Source of the DNA: Rhodococcoides fascians A25f
GTDB lineage: Bacteria > Actinomycetota > Actinomycetes > Mycobacteriales > Mycobacteriaceae
Assembly: GCF_000760935.2 (NCBI RefSeq)
Contig: NZ_CP049744.1
Location: 744,001 to 808,000, forward strand
DNA: 64,000 nt
Reading direction: 5' to 3'
The translations under genes were made by a program, and so were the position numbers. Positions 16,004 to 23,346 of this stretch are shown one piece after another; the first letter of the stretch is position 1, and every line of letters begins with the position of its first letter. The notes below the pieces were generated by a model. That model ran no database searches. It worked only from the letters and a program-made list of their open reading frames with translations, and was not told where the DNA came from.

Positions 16004-17737
16004 ATGCTGATTCCCCTGCTGCGCACGTATCTGGCGCCGTACAAGCTGCCGATCGTCGCGTTGGTTCTGCTGCAACTCGTCGCCACGTTGGCGGCGCTGT
16101 TCCTGCCCAGCCTCAATGCCGACATCATCGACAAGGGCGTCACCACGGGCGACACGGGTTACATCCTCTCTGCCGGCGGACTGATGCTGGCGGTCTCGGC
16201 AGTACAGATCATCAGCTCGGTGGCCGCGGTGTTCATCGGTGCTCGCGCGGCCATGGGTGTCGGACGCGATCTGCGTGGCGCGATCCTGCACCGCGTCGGC
16301 ACGTTCTCGGCTCGTGAGGTCGGCCAGTTCGGTGCGCCGTCGCTGATCACCCGCAACACCAACGACGTTCAGCAGGTGCAGTTGGTGATCGTCATGGGGT
16401 TCACCATCGTGGTGATGGCTCCGATCATGTGCGTCGGTGGCATCGTGATGTCGCTACGCGAGGACCTCGGCCTCTCCTGGATCCTGTTGATCGCGGTACC
16501 GGGGTTGGCGATCTCCATGGGCCTGATCATCGTCAAGATGGTGCCGGCCTTCCGCTCGATGCAGAAGCGCATCGACGCCGTCAATCGTGTTCTGCGTGAA
16601 CAGATCACCGGAATTCGCGTGGTGCGGGCGTTCGTCCGAGAGGACTTCGAGGTCGACAGGTTCGGAGCGGCCAACACCGCACTCACCGAAACCGCACTAC
16701 GCGTCGGGCGGCTCATGGCGTTGATGTTCCCGACGGTCATGCTCATCAGCAACGTCACCAGCGTCGCCGTCATCTGGTTCGGTGGCCATGCCATCGATCA
16801 GGGCACCATGCAGATCGGGTCTCTCACAGCCCTTCTCAGCTACATCATGCTCATCCTCATGTCGGTGATGATGGCCTCCTTCATCGCAATGATGGTGCCC
16901 CGCGCGTCGGTGTGTGCCGACCGCATCAGTGAGGTACTGGCCACCGAATCGTCGGTCGTGTTGCCGGACAAGCCCAAGACTTTCGCATCCTCGCCGGGAA
17001 CGGTCGAGCTCGTCAACGCCGAATTCTCCTTTCCCGGTGCCGAATATCCGGTGCTCTGCGGAGTGAACCTGCGGGCCGAAGCAGGCAAGGTCACCGCGAT
17101 CATCGGCGGTACCGGCTCCGGAAAGTCCACGCTGGTCAACCTGATTCCGCGACTCATCGACGTCACCGGCGGTGAGGTACGCGTCGGCGGAGTCGATATC
17201 CGCGAACTCGATCTGGATCTGCTGCGTTCCGAGATCGGTCTGATTCCGCAGAAGCCGTACCTGTTCTCGGGCACCATCGCCAGCAATCTGCGATACGGCA
17301 AGTCCGACGCCACCGACGCGGAACTGTGGGAGGCACTCGAGATCGCCCAGGGTGCCGACTTCGTGCGCGCCATGCCCGAGGGACTGGAAACACCCGTCGC
17401 ACAGGGTGGTACGACGGTCTCCGGTGGTCAGCGTCAACGCCTGGCCATCGCTCGTGCGCTGGTGCGCAAACCCAGCATCTACCTGTTCGACGACTCGTTC
17501 TCCGCACTGGATCTGACGACCGATGCCAATCTGCGGGCGGCACTGAAGCCGGTGACGCGAGATGCGTGCATGATCGTTGTTGCTCAACGTGTCTCGACCA
17601 TCATCGACGCCGACCAGATACTCGTACTCGACGACGGAAAGCCGGTAGGTGTGGGTACCCACGACCAATTGATGGCCGATTGCCCCACCTACGCCGAGAT
17701 CGTCGACTCACAGCGCGCCGTGGCCGGTGCACTGTGA
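16004..17737 (+). CDS. ABC exporter half-transporter, degenerate-site subunit
   Basis: A 577-residue half-transporter with six predicted helices (about 15-290) and an NBD with Walker A GGTGSGKST near residue 370. Walker B ends YLFDDSFSALD (Asp in place of the catalytic Glu) and the switch reads AQRVST (Gln instead of His), both marks of the non-catalytic site in heterodimeric exporters. The signature VSGGQ is intact and serves the partner. The next ABC gene overlaps by 4 bp (GTGA). Substrate unknown; multidrug or lipid export is the family expectation. Confidence 0.95.
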   Translation: MLIPLLRTYLAPYKLPIVALVLLQLVATLAALFLPSLNADIIDKGVTTGDTGYILSAGGLMLAVSAVQIISSVAAVFIGARAAMGVGRDLRGAILHRVGTFSAREVGQFGAPSLITRNTNDVQQVQLVIVMGFTIVVMAPIMCVGGIVMSLREDLGLSWILLIAVPGLAISMGLIIVKMVPAFRSMQKRIDAVNRVLREQITGIRVVRAFVREDFEVDRFGAANTALTETALRVGRLMALMFPTVMLISNVTSVAVIWFGGHAIDQGTMQIGSLTALLSYIMLILMSVMMASFIAMMVPRASVCADRISEVLATESSVVLPDKPKTFASSPGTVELVNAEFSFPGAEYPVLCGVNLRAEAGKVTAIIGGTGSGKSTLVNLIPRLIDVTGGEVRVGGVDIRELDLDLLRSEIGLIPQKPYLFSGTIASNLRYGKSDATDAELWEALEIAQGADFVRAMPEGLETPVAQGGTTVSGGQRQRLAIARALVRKPSIYLFDDSFSALDLTTDANLRAALKPVTRDACMIVVAQRVSTIIDADQILVLDDGKPVGVGTHDQLMADCPTYAEIVDSQRAVAGAL

Positions 17738-19686
17738 CCGCGCAGGTGGAGAAGACGGAAGAGAAGGACGACGCACCCGTCGCGAAGGCTGTGGTGCCGG
17801 GTACCAAGGCCCGTAACTTCAAGGGTTCGTTCAAGAGGTTGGTCGGCCTGCTCGCTCCCGAGAAGGTGCTCCTGTCGGTGATGCTGGCCTTCGGTATCGC
17901 CAGCACCGTGCTCACCGTGGCCGCGCCGACCGTGCTCGGCCACGCGACCGACCTCATCTTCGACGGCGTCGTCGGCAGGGGCCTCGAGCCCGGTCAGACG
18001 AAAGAGCAAGCGATCGACGGGCTTCGGGCAGCCGGGAACGATTCGACGGCCGATCTGCTGTCAGGCATGAATGTCATCCCCGGTGCCGGTATCGATTTCG
18101 GTGCTGTCGGAACCGTCCTGATGTGGGTCCTCGTGCTGTACGTACTCTCGTCACTGCTCGCCTGGGCGCAGGGCTACATTCTCAACATCGCGCTGCAGCG
18201 TCGAATCCTGTTGTTGCGCGCTAGCGTCGAGGCCAAGGTGCATCGACTGCCGCTGAAGTACTTCGACAACAATGCGCGCGGTGAGACGCTCAGCCGCGTC
18301 ACCAACGACATCGACAACGTCTCGACCAGCCTGCAGCAGACACTCAGTCAGTTGATCACCGGCATTCTCACCGTGCTCGGCATCCTCGGTGTGATGATCT
18401 GGATCTCGCCACTGCTGGCTCTCGTTGCGGTGCTGACCATTCCGGCGTCGTTCGCGGTGACCGCCGTCATCGCCAAGCGTTCGCAGCCGCACTTCGTCGC
18501 ACAGTGGAAGCACACCGGAAAGCTGAACGCCCAGATCGAGGAGACGTACACCGGCCACGAGATCGTCAAGGCCTTCGGTCGACAGGAAGAGGTGGAGCGC
18601 GAGTTCGGCGATCGCAACGAAAAGCTCTTCCAGTCCAGCTTCCGAGCTCAGTTCATCTCCGGCATGATCATGCCCGTCATCATGTTCCTCGGAAACATCA
18701 ACTACGTGGTCATCGCCGTCGTCGGTGGGCTGCGGGTCGCGTCCGGCACGCTCAGTCTCGGTGAAGTGCAGGCCTTCATCCAGTACTCGCGTCAGTTCAC
18801 ACAGCCGCTCACTCAGGTCGGTTCGATGGTGAACCTCATCCAGTCCGGTGTCGCCTCCGCCGAGCGCATCTTCGAGGTGCTCGACGCCGAGGAAGAGGAT
18901 GCAGATCCCGCCGATGCGGTGCGGCCCATCGAGCGACGGGGACGCGTCGAATTCGAGAATGTCTCCTTCGGCTACTCGGCCGACCGCCCGCTGATCGAAA
19001 ACCTCTCGCTGGTGGCCGATCCTGGTCACCTGGTCGCGATCGTCGGTCCCACCGGTGCGGGAAAGACCACATTGGTCAACCTCATCATGCGGTTCTACGA
19101 GATCGACTCGGGCCGCATCACTCTCGACGGCGTCGACACCAGGAAGATGACCCGCGAAGAACTGCGCGCTCGCACCGGCATGGTGCTGCAGGACACCTGG
19201 TTGTTCGGCGGAACCATTCGCGACAACATCGCCTACGGCGACCCGAGCGCCAGCGAAGAGGAAATCCTCGAGGCCGCGCGGGTGAGCTACGTGGACCGTT
19301 TCGTGCACTCCCTGCCCGACGGCTACGACACGATCATCGACGAGGAGGGAAACAACGTCAGCGCCGGTGAGAAGCAGCTCATCACCATCGCCCGCGCCTT
19401 CCTGGCCAAGCCGTTGATCCTCATCCTCGACGAGGCCACCAGCTCCGTCGACACTCGAACCGAACTGTTGGTGCAGAAGGCCACAGCGAAACTGCGCAGC
19501 GATCGCACCAGTTTTGTTATCGCGCATCGTCTCTCGACCATCCGGGACGCGGACACGATCGTGGTGATGGAAAACGGCAGCATCGTGGAGCAGGGCAATC
19601 ACGAGGAACTTCTCGAGGCCAGGGGTGCGTACTTCCGCCTCAATGCGGCTGGAGCGGCTTCGCCGCAGGTGCATAGAAATTCGTAG
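17734..19686 (+). CDS. ABC exporter half-transporter, catalytic subunit
   Basis: A 650-residue half-transporter with a charged N-terminal extension of about 35 residues, a transmembrane domain and an NBD with Walker A GPTGAGKTT near residue 440. Walker B ends LILDEATSSVD and the switch is IAHRLST, both intact. Its signature VSAGE is non-canonical and would face the degenerate site of the partner. It starts at GTG 17734 inside the partner's stop. The last codons lie in a large inverted repeat, so the C-terminal tail (after AAGAAS) may not be conserved. Confidence 0.95.
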   Translation: MTAQVEKTEEKDDAPVAKAVVPGTKARNFKGSFKRLVGLLAPEKVLLSVMLAFGIASTVLTVAAPTVLGHATDLIFDGVVGRGLEPGQTKEQAIDGLRAAGNDSTADLLSGMNVIPGAGIDFGAVGTVLMWVLVLYVLSSLLAWAQGYILNIALQRRILLLRASVEAKVHRLPLKYFDNNARGETLSRVTNDIDNVSTSLQQTLSQLITGILTVLGILGVMIWISPLLALVAVLTIPASFAVTAVIAKRSQPHFVAQWKHTGKLNAQIEETYTGHEIVKAFGRQEEVEREFGDRNEKLFQSSFRAQFISGMIMPVIMFLGNINYVVIAVVGGLRVASGTLSLGEVQAFIQYSRQFTQPLTQVGSMVNLIQSGVASAERIFEVLDAEEEDADPADAVRPIERRGRVEFENVSFGYSADRPLIENLSLVADPGHLVAIVGPTGAGKTTLVNLIMRFYEIDSGRITLDGVDTRKMTREELRARTGMVLQDTWLFGGTIRDNIAYGDPSASEEEILEAARVSYVDRFVHSLPDGYDTIIDEEGNNVSAGEKQLITIARAFLAKPLILILDEATSSVDTRTELLVQKATAKLRSDRTSFVIAHRLSTIRDADTIVVMENGSIVEQGNHEELLEARGAYFRLNAAGAASPQVHRNS

Positions 19687-19723
19687 CGGGCTACGAATTT
19701 CCGCTCACAAGCGGCGAAGCCGC
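19654..19723. repeat. nested double palindrome between the ABC operon and tgt
   Basis: The outer arms GCGGCTTCGCCGC (19654-19666) and their exact complement (19711-19723) enclose a perfect 12-bp hairpin, GAAATTCGTAGC (19676-19687) and its complement (19690-19701), with a 2-base gap. The ABC stop codon TAG lies in the inner left arm. No T-tract follows, and tgt starts 11 bp downstream. Confidence 0.85.
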
Positions 19724-19734
19724 ATACTGACCAG

Positions 19735-20973
19735 GTGAGTTCCTCCAGTTTCGGCTTCGATATCGGCACCCGGCTCGACGGTGAGCTCGGGCGCACCGGC
19801 ACCATCCACACCCCGCACGGTGACATCGCCACCCCCGCGTTCATCGCGGTGGGCACCAAGGCGACCGTCAAAGCGGTGCTGCCCGAGGCGATGAAGAAAC
19901 TCGGTGCGCAGGCGGTGCTCGCCAACGCGTACCACCTGTACCTGCAGCCGGGCTCGGACATCGTCGACGAGGCTGGTGGGCTGGGCAAGTTCATGAACTG
20001 GGACGGGCCGACGTTCACCGACAGCGGCGGATTCCAGGTCATGTCGCTCGGTGTCGGGTTCAAGAAGGTCATCTCGATGGACGCCACGCGCGTGCAGTCC
20101 GACGACGTCATCGCCGAGGGCAAGGAGCGGCTGGCTCACGTCGACGACGACGGCGTGACGTTCAAATCCCATCTCGACGGCTCCAAGCATCGATTCACTC
20201 CCGAGGTGTCGATGCAGATTCAGCATCGGCTCGGTGCCGACATCATGTTCGCGTTCGACGAGCTGACCACGCTGATGAATACCCGCGGCTATCAGGAGAT
20301 GTCGGTCGACCGAACCCAGGCGTGGGCGAAGCGATGCGTCCTCGAACACGAACGGCTCACGGTCGAGCGCGCCGACAAGCCGTACCAGGCGCTGTTCGGA
20401 GTGGTGCAGGGCGCGCAGTACGAGGATCTACGACGCAAGGCCGCCCACGATCTCGAGACGATCACCGGCGAAACAGGCCGTGGCTTCGACGGCTACGGGA
20501 TCGGCGGTGCGCTCGAGAAGCAGAACCTCGGCACCATCACTCGGTGGGTGAACGAGGAACTGCCCGAACACAAGCCGCGGCACATGCTCGGGATCAGCGA
20601 ACCGGACGATTTCTTCACCGCCATCGAGAACGGCGCCGACACCTTCGATTGCGTCAATCCCTCACGCGTGGCACGCAATGCAGCGATCTACGTGCCGTCG
20701 GGCCGTTTCAACATCAACACCGCCAAGCATCGACGCGACTTCACCCCGATCGACGAGAACTGCGACTGCTACACCTGCGCGCACTACACCAAGGCCTACA
20801 TCCATCACCTGTTCAAGGCCAAGGAAATGCTCGCGTCGACGCTGTGCACCATCCACAACGAGCGCTTCACGGTCAAACTGGTGGACGACATTCGAGCCTC
20901 GATCGAGCAGGGACGTTTCGCCGAATTCAAGACGGAGTTTCTGGGTCGCTTCTATGCGCCGAAGACTGCGTGA
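19735..20973 (+). CDS. tgt: queuine/preQ1 tRNA-guanine transglycosylase
   Basis: A 412-residue enzyme that exchanges G34 of tRNAs with GUN anticodons for preQ1 during queuosine synthesis. Family motifs are TDSGGFQVMS (general-base Asp), GVVQGAQY, FDGYGIGGAL, and FDCVNPSRVARN with the nucleophilic Asp. The zinc site CDCYTC plus a later His is intact. It starts at GTG 19735 just after a nested palindrome that could control it. Queuosine biosynthesis genes are not nearby, but yhhQ and gluQ at 37-40 kb belong to the same salvage pathway. Confidence 0.94.
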   Translation: MSSSSFGFDIGTRLDGELGRTGTIHTPHGDIATPAFIAVGTKATVKAVLPEAMKKLGAQAVLANAYHLYLQPGSDIVDEAGGLGKFMNWDGPTFTDSGGFQVMSLGVGFKKVISMDATRVQSDDVIAEGKERLAHVDDDGVTFKSHLDGSKHRFTPEVSMQIQHRLGADIMFAFDELTTLMNTRGYQEMSVDRTQAWAKRCVLEHERLTVERADKPYQALFGVVQGAQYEDLRRKAAHDLETITGETGRGFDGYGIGGALEKQNLGTITRWVNEELPEHKPRHMLGISEPDDFFTAIENGADTFDCVNPSRVARNAAIYVPSGRFNINTAKHRRDFTPIDENCDCYTCAHYTKAYIHHLFKAKEMLASTLCTIHNERFTVKLVDDIRASIEQGRFAEFKTEFLGRFYAPKTA

Positions 20974-21613
20974 GTTGATCTTCGAGCTCCGAAATCCGCT
21001 GTAGCAGTTCCTGTTCCCGCTCTGCAGCTTTGCGCTGGTACACCTCGGACAGGTCCGCGAGGTATGCCGCGTCGTAGCGGGGGATGATGCTGCGGGTGCA
21101 GTTCCAGTCGAAGGCCTCGACGTCGATGACGACGCTGCGCTCGCACGTGGCGGCGACGGTCAGGTCGCCGATCTTTCTCAGTCGGTCCAGTAGTTGGGGA
21201 TCATCTGCGGCCTCGACGGTTCGTGCCCGGCCGTAGAGCTTGAGGCGTTGGCGCAGAGGGTAATTGACCAAGAACACGGCGACGCGATCGTCGTGATCGA
21301 GATTGGCCGCCGTGACGTACTGATGGTTGCCGGCGAAATCGGCGAAGCCGAGTGTGCGGTCGTCGAGGACCTGCAGGAACCCCTTGGGGCCGCTTCGATA
21401 CTGAATGTAGGGCCAGCCGGTCTCGGCAACAGTGGCGATCTGGAACTGATCCACCGCGCGGATCATGGCCTTCTCGCGAGTGTCGAGAGACATCGGACCG
21501 TCGTCGGGGCGCTCGGTCTGTGAGCCGTAGGCGGTGTAGCTGCCGTCGACCTTCTGCCGCGCAATTGCAGCAGGACCGAACATCAAATGGTGATAGTGGT
21601 TGCTCTGCGGCAC
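20927..21613 (-). CDS. pyridoxamine 5'-phosphate oxidase-family FMN-binding protein
   Basis: A 228-residue protein of the PNPOx-like split-barrel fold: ATVAETGWPYIQYRSGPKGFLQVLDD followed by FADFAGNHQYVTAANLDHDDRVAVFL. The C-terminal ~50 residues (SEVYQRKAAEREQELLQRISELEDQ) form a coiled coil. Such proteins bind FMN or F420 and reduce small molecules; the substrate is unknown. Its 3' end overlaps the convergent tgt by 47 bp. The start is GTG 21613, with an ATG ten codons in as an alternative. Confidence 0.85.
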   Translation of the reverse strand: MPQSNHYHHLMFGPAAIARQKVDGSYTAYGSQTERPDDGPMSLDTREKAMIRAVDQFQIATVAETGWPYIQYRSGPKGFLQVLDDRTLGFADFAGNHQYVTAANLDHDDRVAVFLVNYPLRQRLKLYGRARTVEAADDPQLLDRLRKIGDLTVAATCERSVVIDVEAFDWNCTRSIIPRYDAAYLADLSEVYQRKAAEREQELLQRISELEDQLTQSSAHRSDPETPS

Positions 21614-21629
21614 GAATGAATTCTATGTG

Positions 21630-21659
21630 CTCTGTCCCAGCCACGAGACTGGGACAGAG
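21630..21659. promoter_or_regulatory. hairpin in the PNPOx-like gene leader
   Basis: An 11-bp perfect stem (CTCTGTCCCAG at 21630-21640, complement at 21649-21659) with an 8-nt loop lies 17 bp upstream of the PNPOx-like start, in the divergent region before the HNH gene. Role unknown. Confidence 0.45.
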
Positions 21660-21810
21660 TGTCTCTCAACCACGAGCCACATGCTCAGTGCGATTCTGCC
21701 CATCGATGGAGGACATAGTGCGAGAATCTGAGGCATTACCACGTGCTACCGACAGGTTTGCTTTCCCGAATCATTTTGCAAGACAATAGTTTTCGATTGC
21801 ACTATCATTG

Positions 21811-21834
21811 TGTATCGAACATGCATTCGATACA
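21811..21834. promoter_or_regulatory. SOS (LexA) box candidate
   Basis: A perfect palindrome of two 9-bp arms (TGTATCGAA and TTCGATACA) around CATGCA. Its core TCGAACATGCATTCGA matches the mycobacterial SOS consensus TCGAAC-N4-GTTCGA at all but one position. It lies 10 bp before the HNH gene start in an AT-rich promoter region. Confidence 0.7.
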
Positions 21835-21843
21835 CTTACCCCC

Positions 21844-23205
21844 ATGACCGCAGAGATCTGGCAACTGAGCGAGGCAGAACTCCTCGCCGACGCTGCCGAT
21901 GTCTCCCACCAGATCCAATTGATGGAAGCCCACCGGATCGCCCTCGTCGCCGAGATCGATACTCGCGTGGCCCGCGAGAAACTCGGATTCCCCGGACCCG
22001 CAGGGTGGTTGACTTCCACCACCCTGCTCACCCCGAGCAAAGCGAACAAGATCGTCGCCCTCGCCCGCGGACTGAAGAACTTCCCCGACATCGCCGACGC
22101 CGTCAACACCGGCGTCATGTCCGTCGACCACGCCGCGTTGATCCTCACCTTCGCCGAAACCCCACCCAAGAACCTCCCCCAAGAAGGCCAAGACATCGCC
22201 CGCGCCGCCATGATCACCGCCGCCACCGGACCCGGCGCACGCACCGACCGCATCCGCGAAGCGATCACCAAACTGAAAGACACCTACGGTGGCAACAAGC
22301 CACCACCAGAGGACACCGACCGCAACGAACTCTTCGCCTCGAAAACCCTGAACGGGCGATTGGCGCTCAAAGGTGACTTCGACGCGATCACCGGAGAAAA
22401 ACTCCTCGCCGCGCTCTCACCGTTGACCGAACCCCGACCCGCAGCCGACGGCACCCAGGACGACCGCAGCCCCGCCAAACGCAGAGCCGACGCCTTCGGG
22501 CACATCCTCGACCGCTACATCGCGTCGAGTAATCGCCCCACCGAAGGCGGAGAGAAACCGCACGTCAACCTGCACATCAGCCTGCGCGACCTCACCGACC
22601 TGCGCGGTACTGCAGCAGGCGATAGTGGCAGTGGCAGTGGCGAGAACACTGGCACCGCAACCGAATCCGATGGCGCGAGCAGCAGCACCGGAGGCGGTGA
22701 TGCTGAGGGTTGTGACAGTGGACCGGCCGCCGATCGTCGCGCGTACAGGGATTTGTTCGGCGACGGCACCACTGTCGGGTGGCTGCCGTGGATGGGACCG
22801 CTCTCCCGCGAGACGTCCCGCCAACTCGCCTGCGATTGTCTTCTCACCGCGATCGTCATGGACGAGCACGGATCTCCCATCAATCTCGCTCGCACTGCCC
22901 GCACCGTCACCGCGAAACAGAAACGCGCGCTCACCGCCCGCGATCACGGCTGCGCGTTCCCCGGTTGCGGGAAACCCGCAGCGTGGACCGAAGGCCACCA
23001 CATCTGGCACTGGACCGACGGCGGACCCACCGACATGAACAACCTCGTCCTACTGTGCGGATTCCACCACCGACTCATCCACCACTCCGACTGGGAAGTG
23101 TTCATCGCCGCAGACAACCACCCCTGGTTCGTCCCACCCGCCACCGTCGACCCCTACCGAGAACCCCGGCAATCCCACGCCCGAGCCGGCCCCCACATCG
23201 CGTAA
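21844..23205 (+). CDS. DUF222 / HNH endonuclease (13E12-type)
   Basis: A 453-residue protein of the DUF222-HNH family that is multiplied in mycobacteria as the 13E12 repeat proteins. DUF222 spans about 20-300, with a low-complexity Gly/Ser insert near 265-290. The HNH nuclease follows, with zinc-type CAFPGCGKP and the catalytic region EGHHIWHW...NNLVLLCGFHH. The ATG at 21844 is directly after the SOS-like palindrome, so DNA-damage induction is likely. Function is unproven; a DNA repair or mobile-element role has been suggested for relatives. Confidence 0.9.
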   Translation: MTAEIWQLSEAELLADAADVSHQIQLMEAHRIALVAEIDTRVAREKLGFPGPAGWLTSTTLLTPSKANKIVALARGLKNFPDIADAVNTGVMSVDHAALILTFAETPPKNLPQEGQDIARAAMITAATGPGARTDRIREAITKLKDTYGGNKPPPEDTDRNELFASKTLNGRLALKGDFDAITGEKLLAALSPLTEPRPAADGTQDDRSPAKRRADAFGHILDRYIASSNRPTEGGEKPHVNLHISLRDLTDLRGTAAGDSGSGSGENTGTATESDGASSSTGGGDAEGCDSGPAADRRAYRDLFGDGTTVGWLPWMGPLSRETSRQLACDCLLTAIVMDEHGSPINLARTARTVTAKQKRALTARDHGCAFPGCGKPAAWTEGHHIWHWTDGGPTDMNNLVLLCGFHHRLIHHSDWEVFIAADNHPWFVPPATVDPYREPRQSHARAGPHIA

Positions 23206-23220
23206 GCCCACGCATACGAA

Positions 23221-23256
23221 TCCAGCCCCGCACCGAGAACACGGTGCGGGGCTGGA
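23221..23256 (+). terminator. terminator hairpin after the HNH gene
   Basis: A perfect 15-bp stem (arms 23221-23235 and 23242-23256) with loop AGAACA, 15 bp after the HNH stop. There is no T-run, as is common in actinobacteria. Confidence 0.75.
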
Positions 23257-23302
23257 CGAGGTCGGGGCGGAGTGCCTCCGTTGAATTGCCGAGGTAGCCT
23301 AT

Positions 23303-23321
23303 TACTACTGATTGTGTAGTA
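23303..23321. promoter_or_regulatory. dyad upstream of the NRPS gene
   Basis: TACTAC (23303-23308) and GTAGTA (23316-23321) with a 7-bp spacer, 25 bp before the NRPS start, at the expected promoter position. The regulator is unknown. The spacing differs from the BlaI box (TACTACA-N-TGTAGTA), so BlaI is not inferred. Confidence 0.45.
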
Positions 23322-23346
23322 GATGGATTGCAGTGGGGGGACCACG

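Noticed and set aside
15002..16291. 429-codon antisense frame under mmpL and the next ABC gene
   Set aside because: Crosses a gene boundary and an intergenic inverted repeat on the opposite strand, and has no recognisable domain.
18151..19674. 507-codon antisense frame in the second ABC operon
   Set aside because: Same reason: no domain, biased composition, opposite to an intact ABC transporter.
23303..23321. BlaI box for the NRPS gene
   Set aside because: Half-sites are right but the spacer is 7 instead of 3, so BlaI recognition is unlikely.
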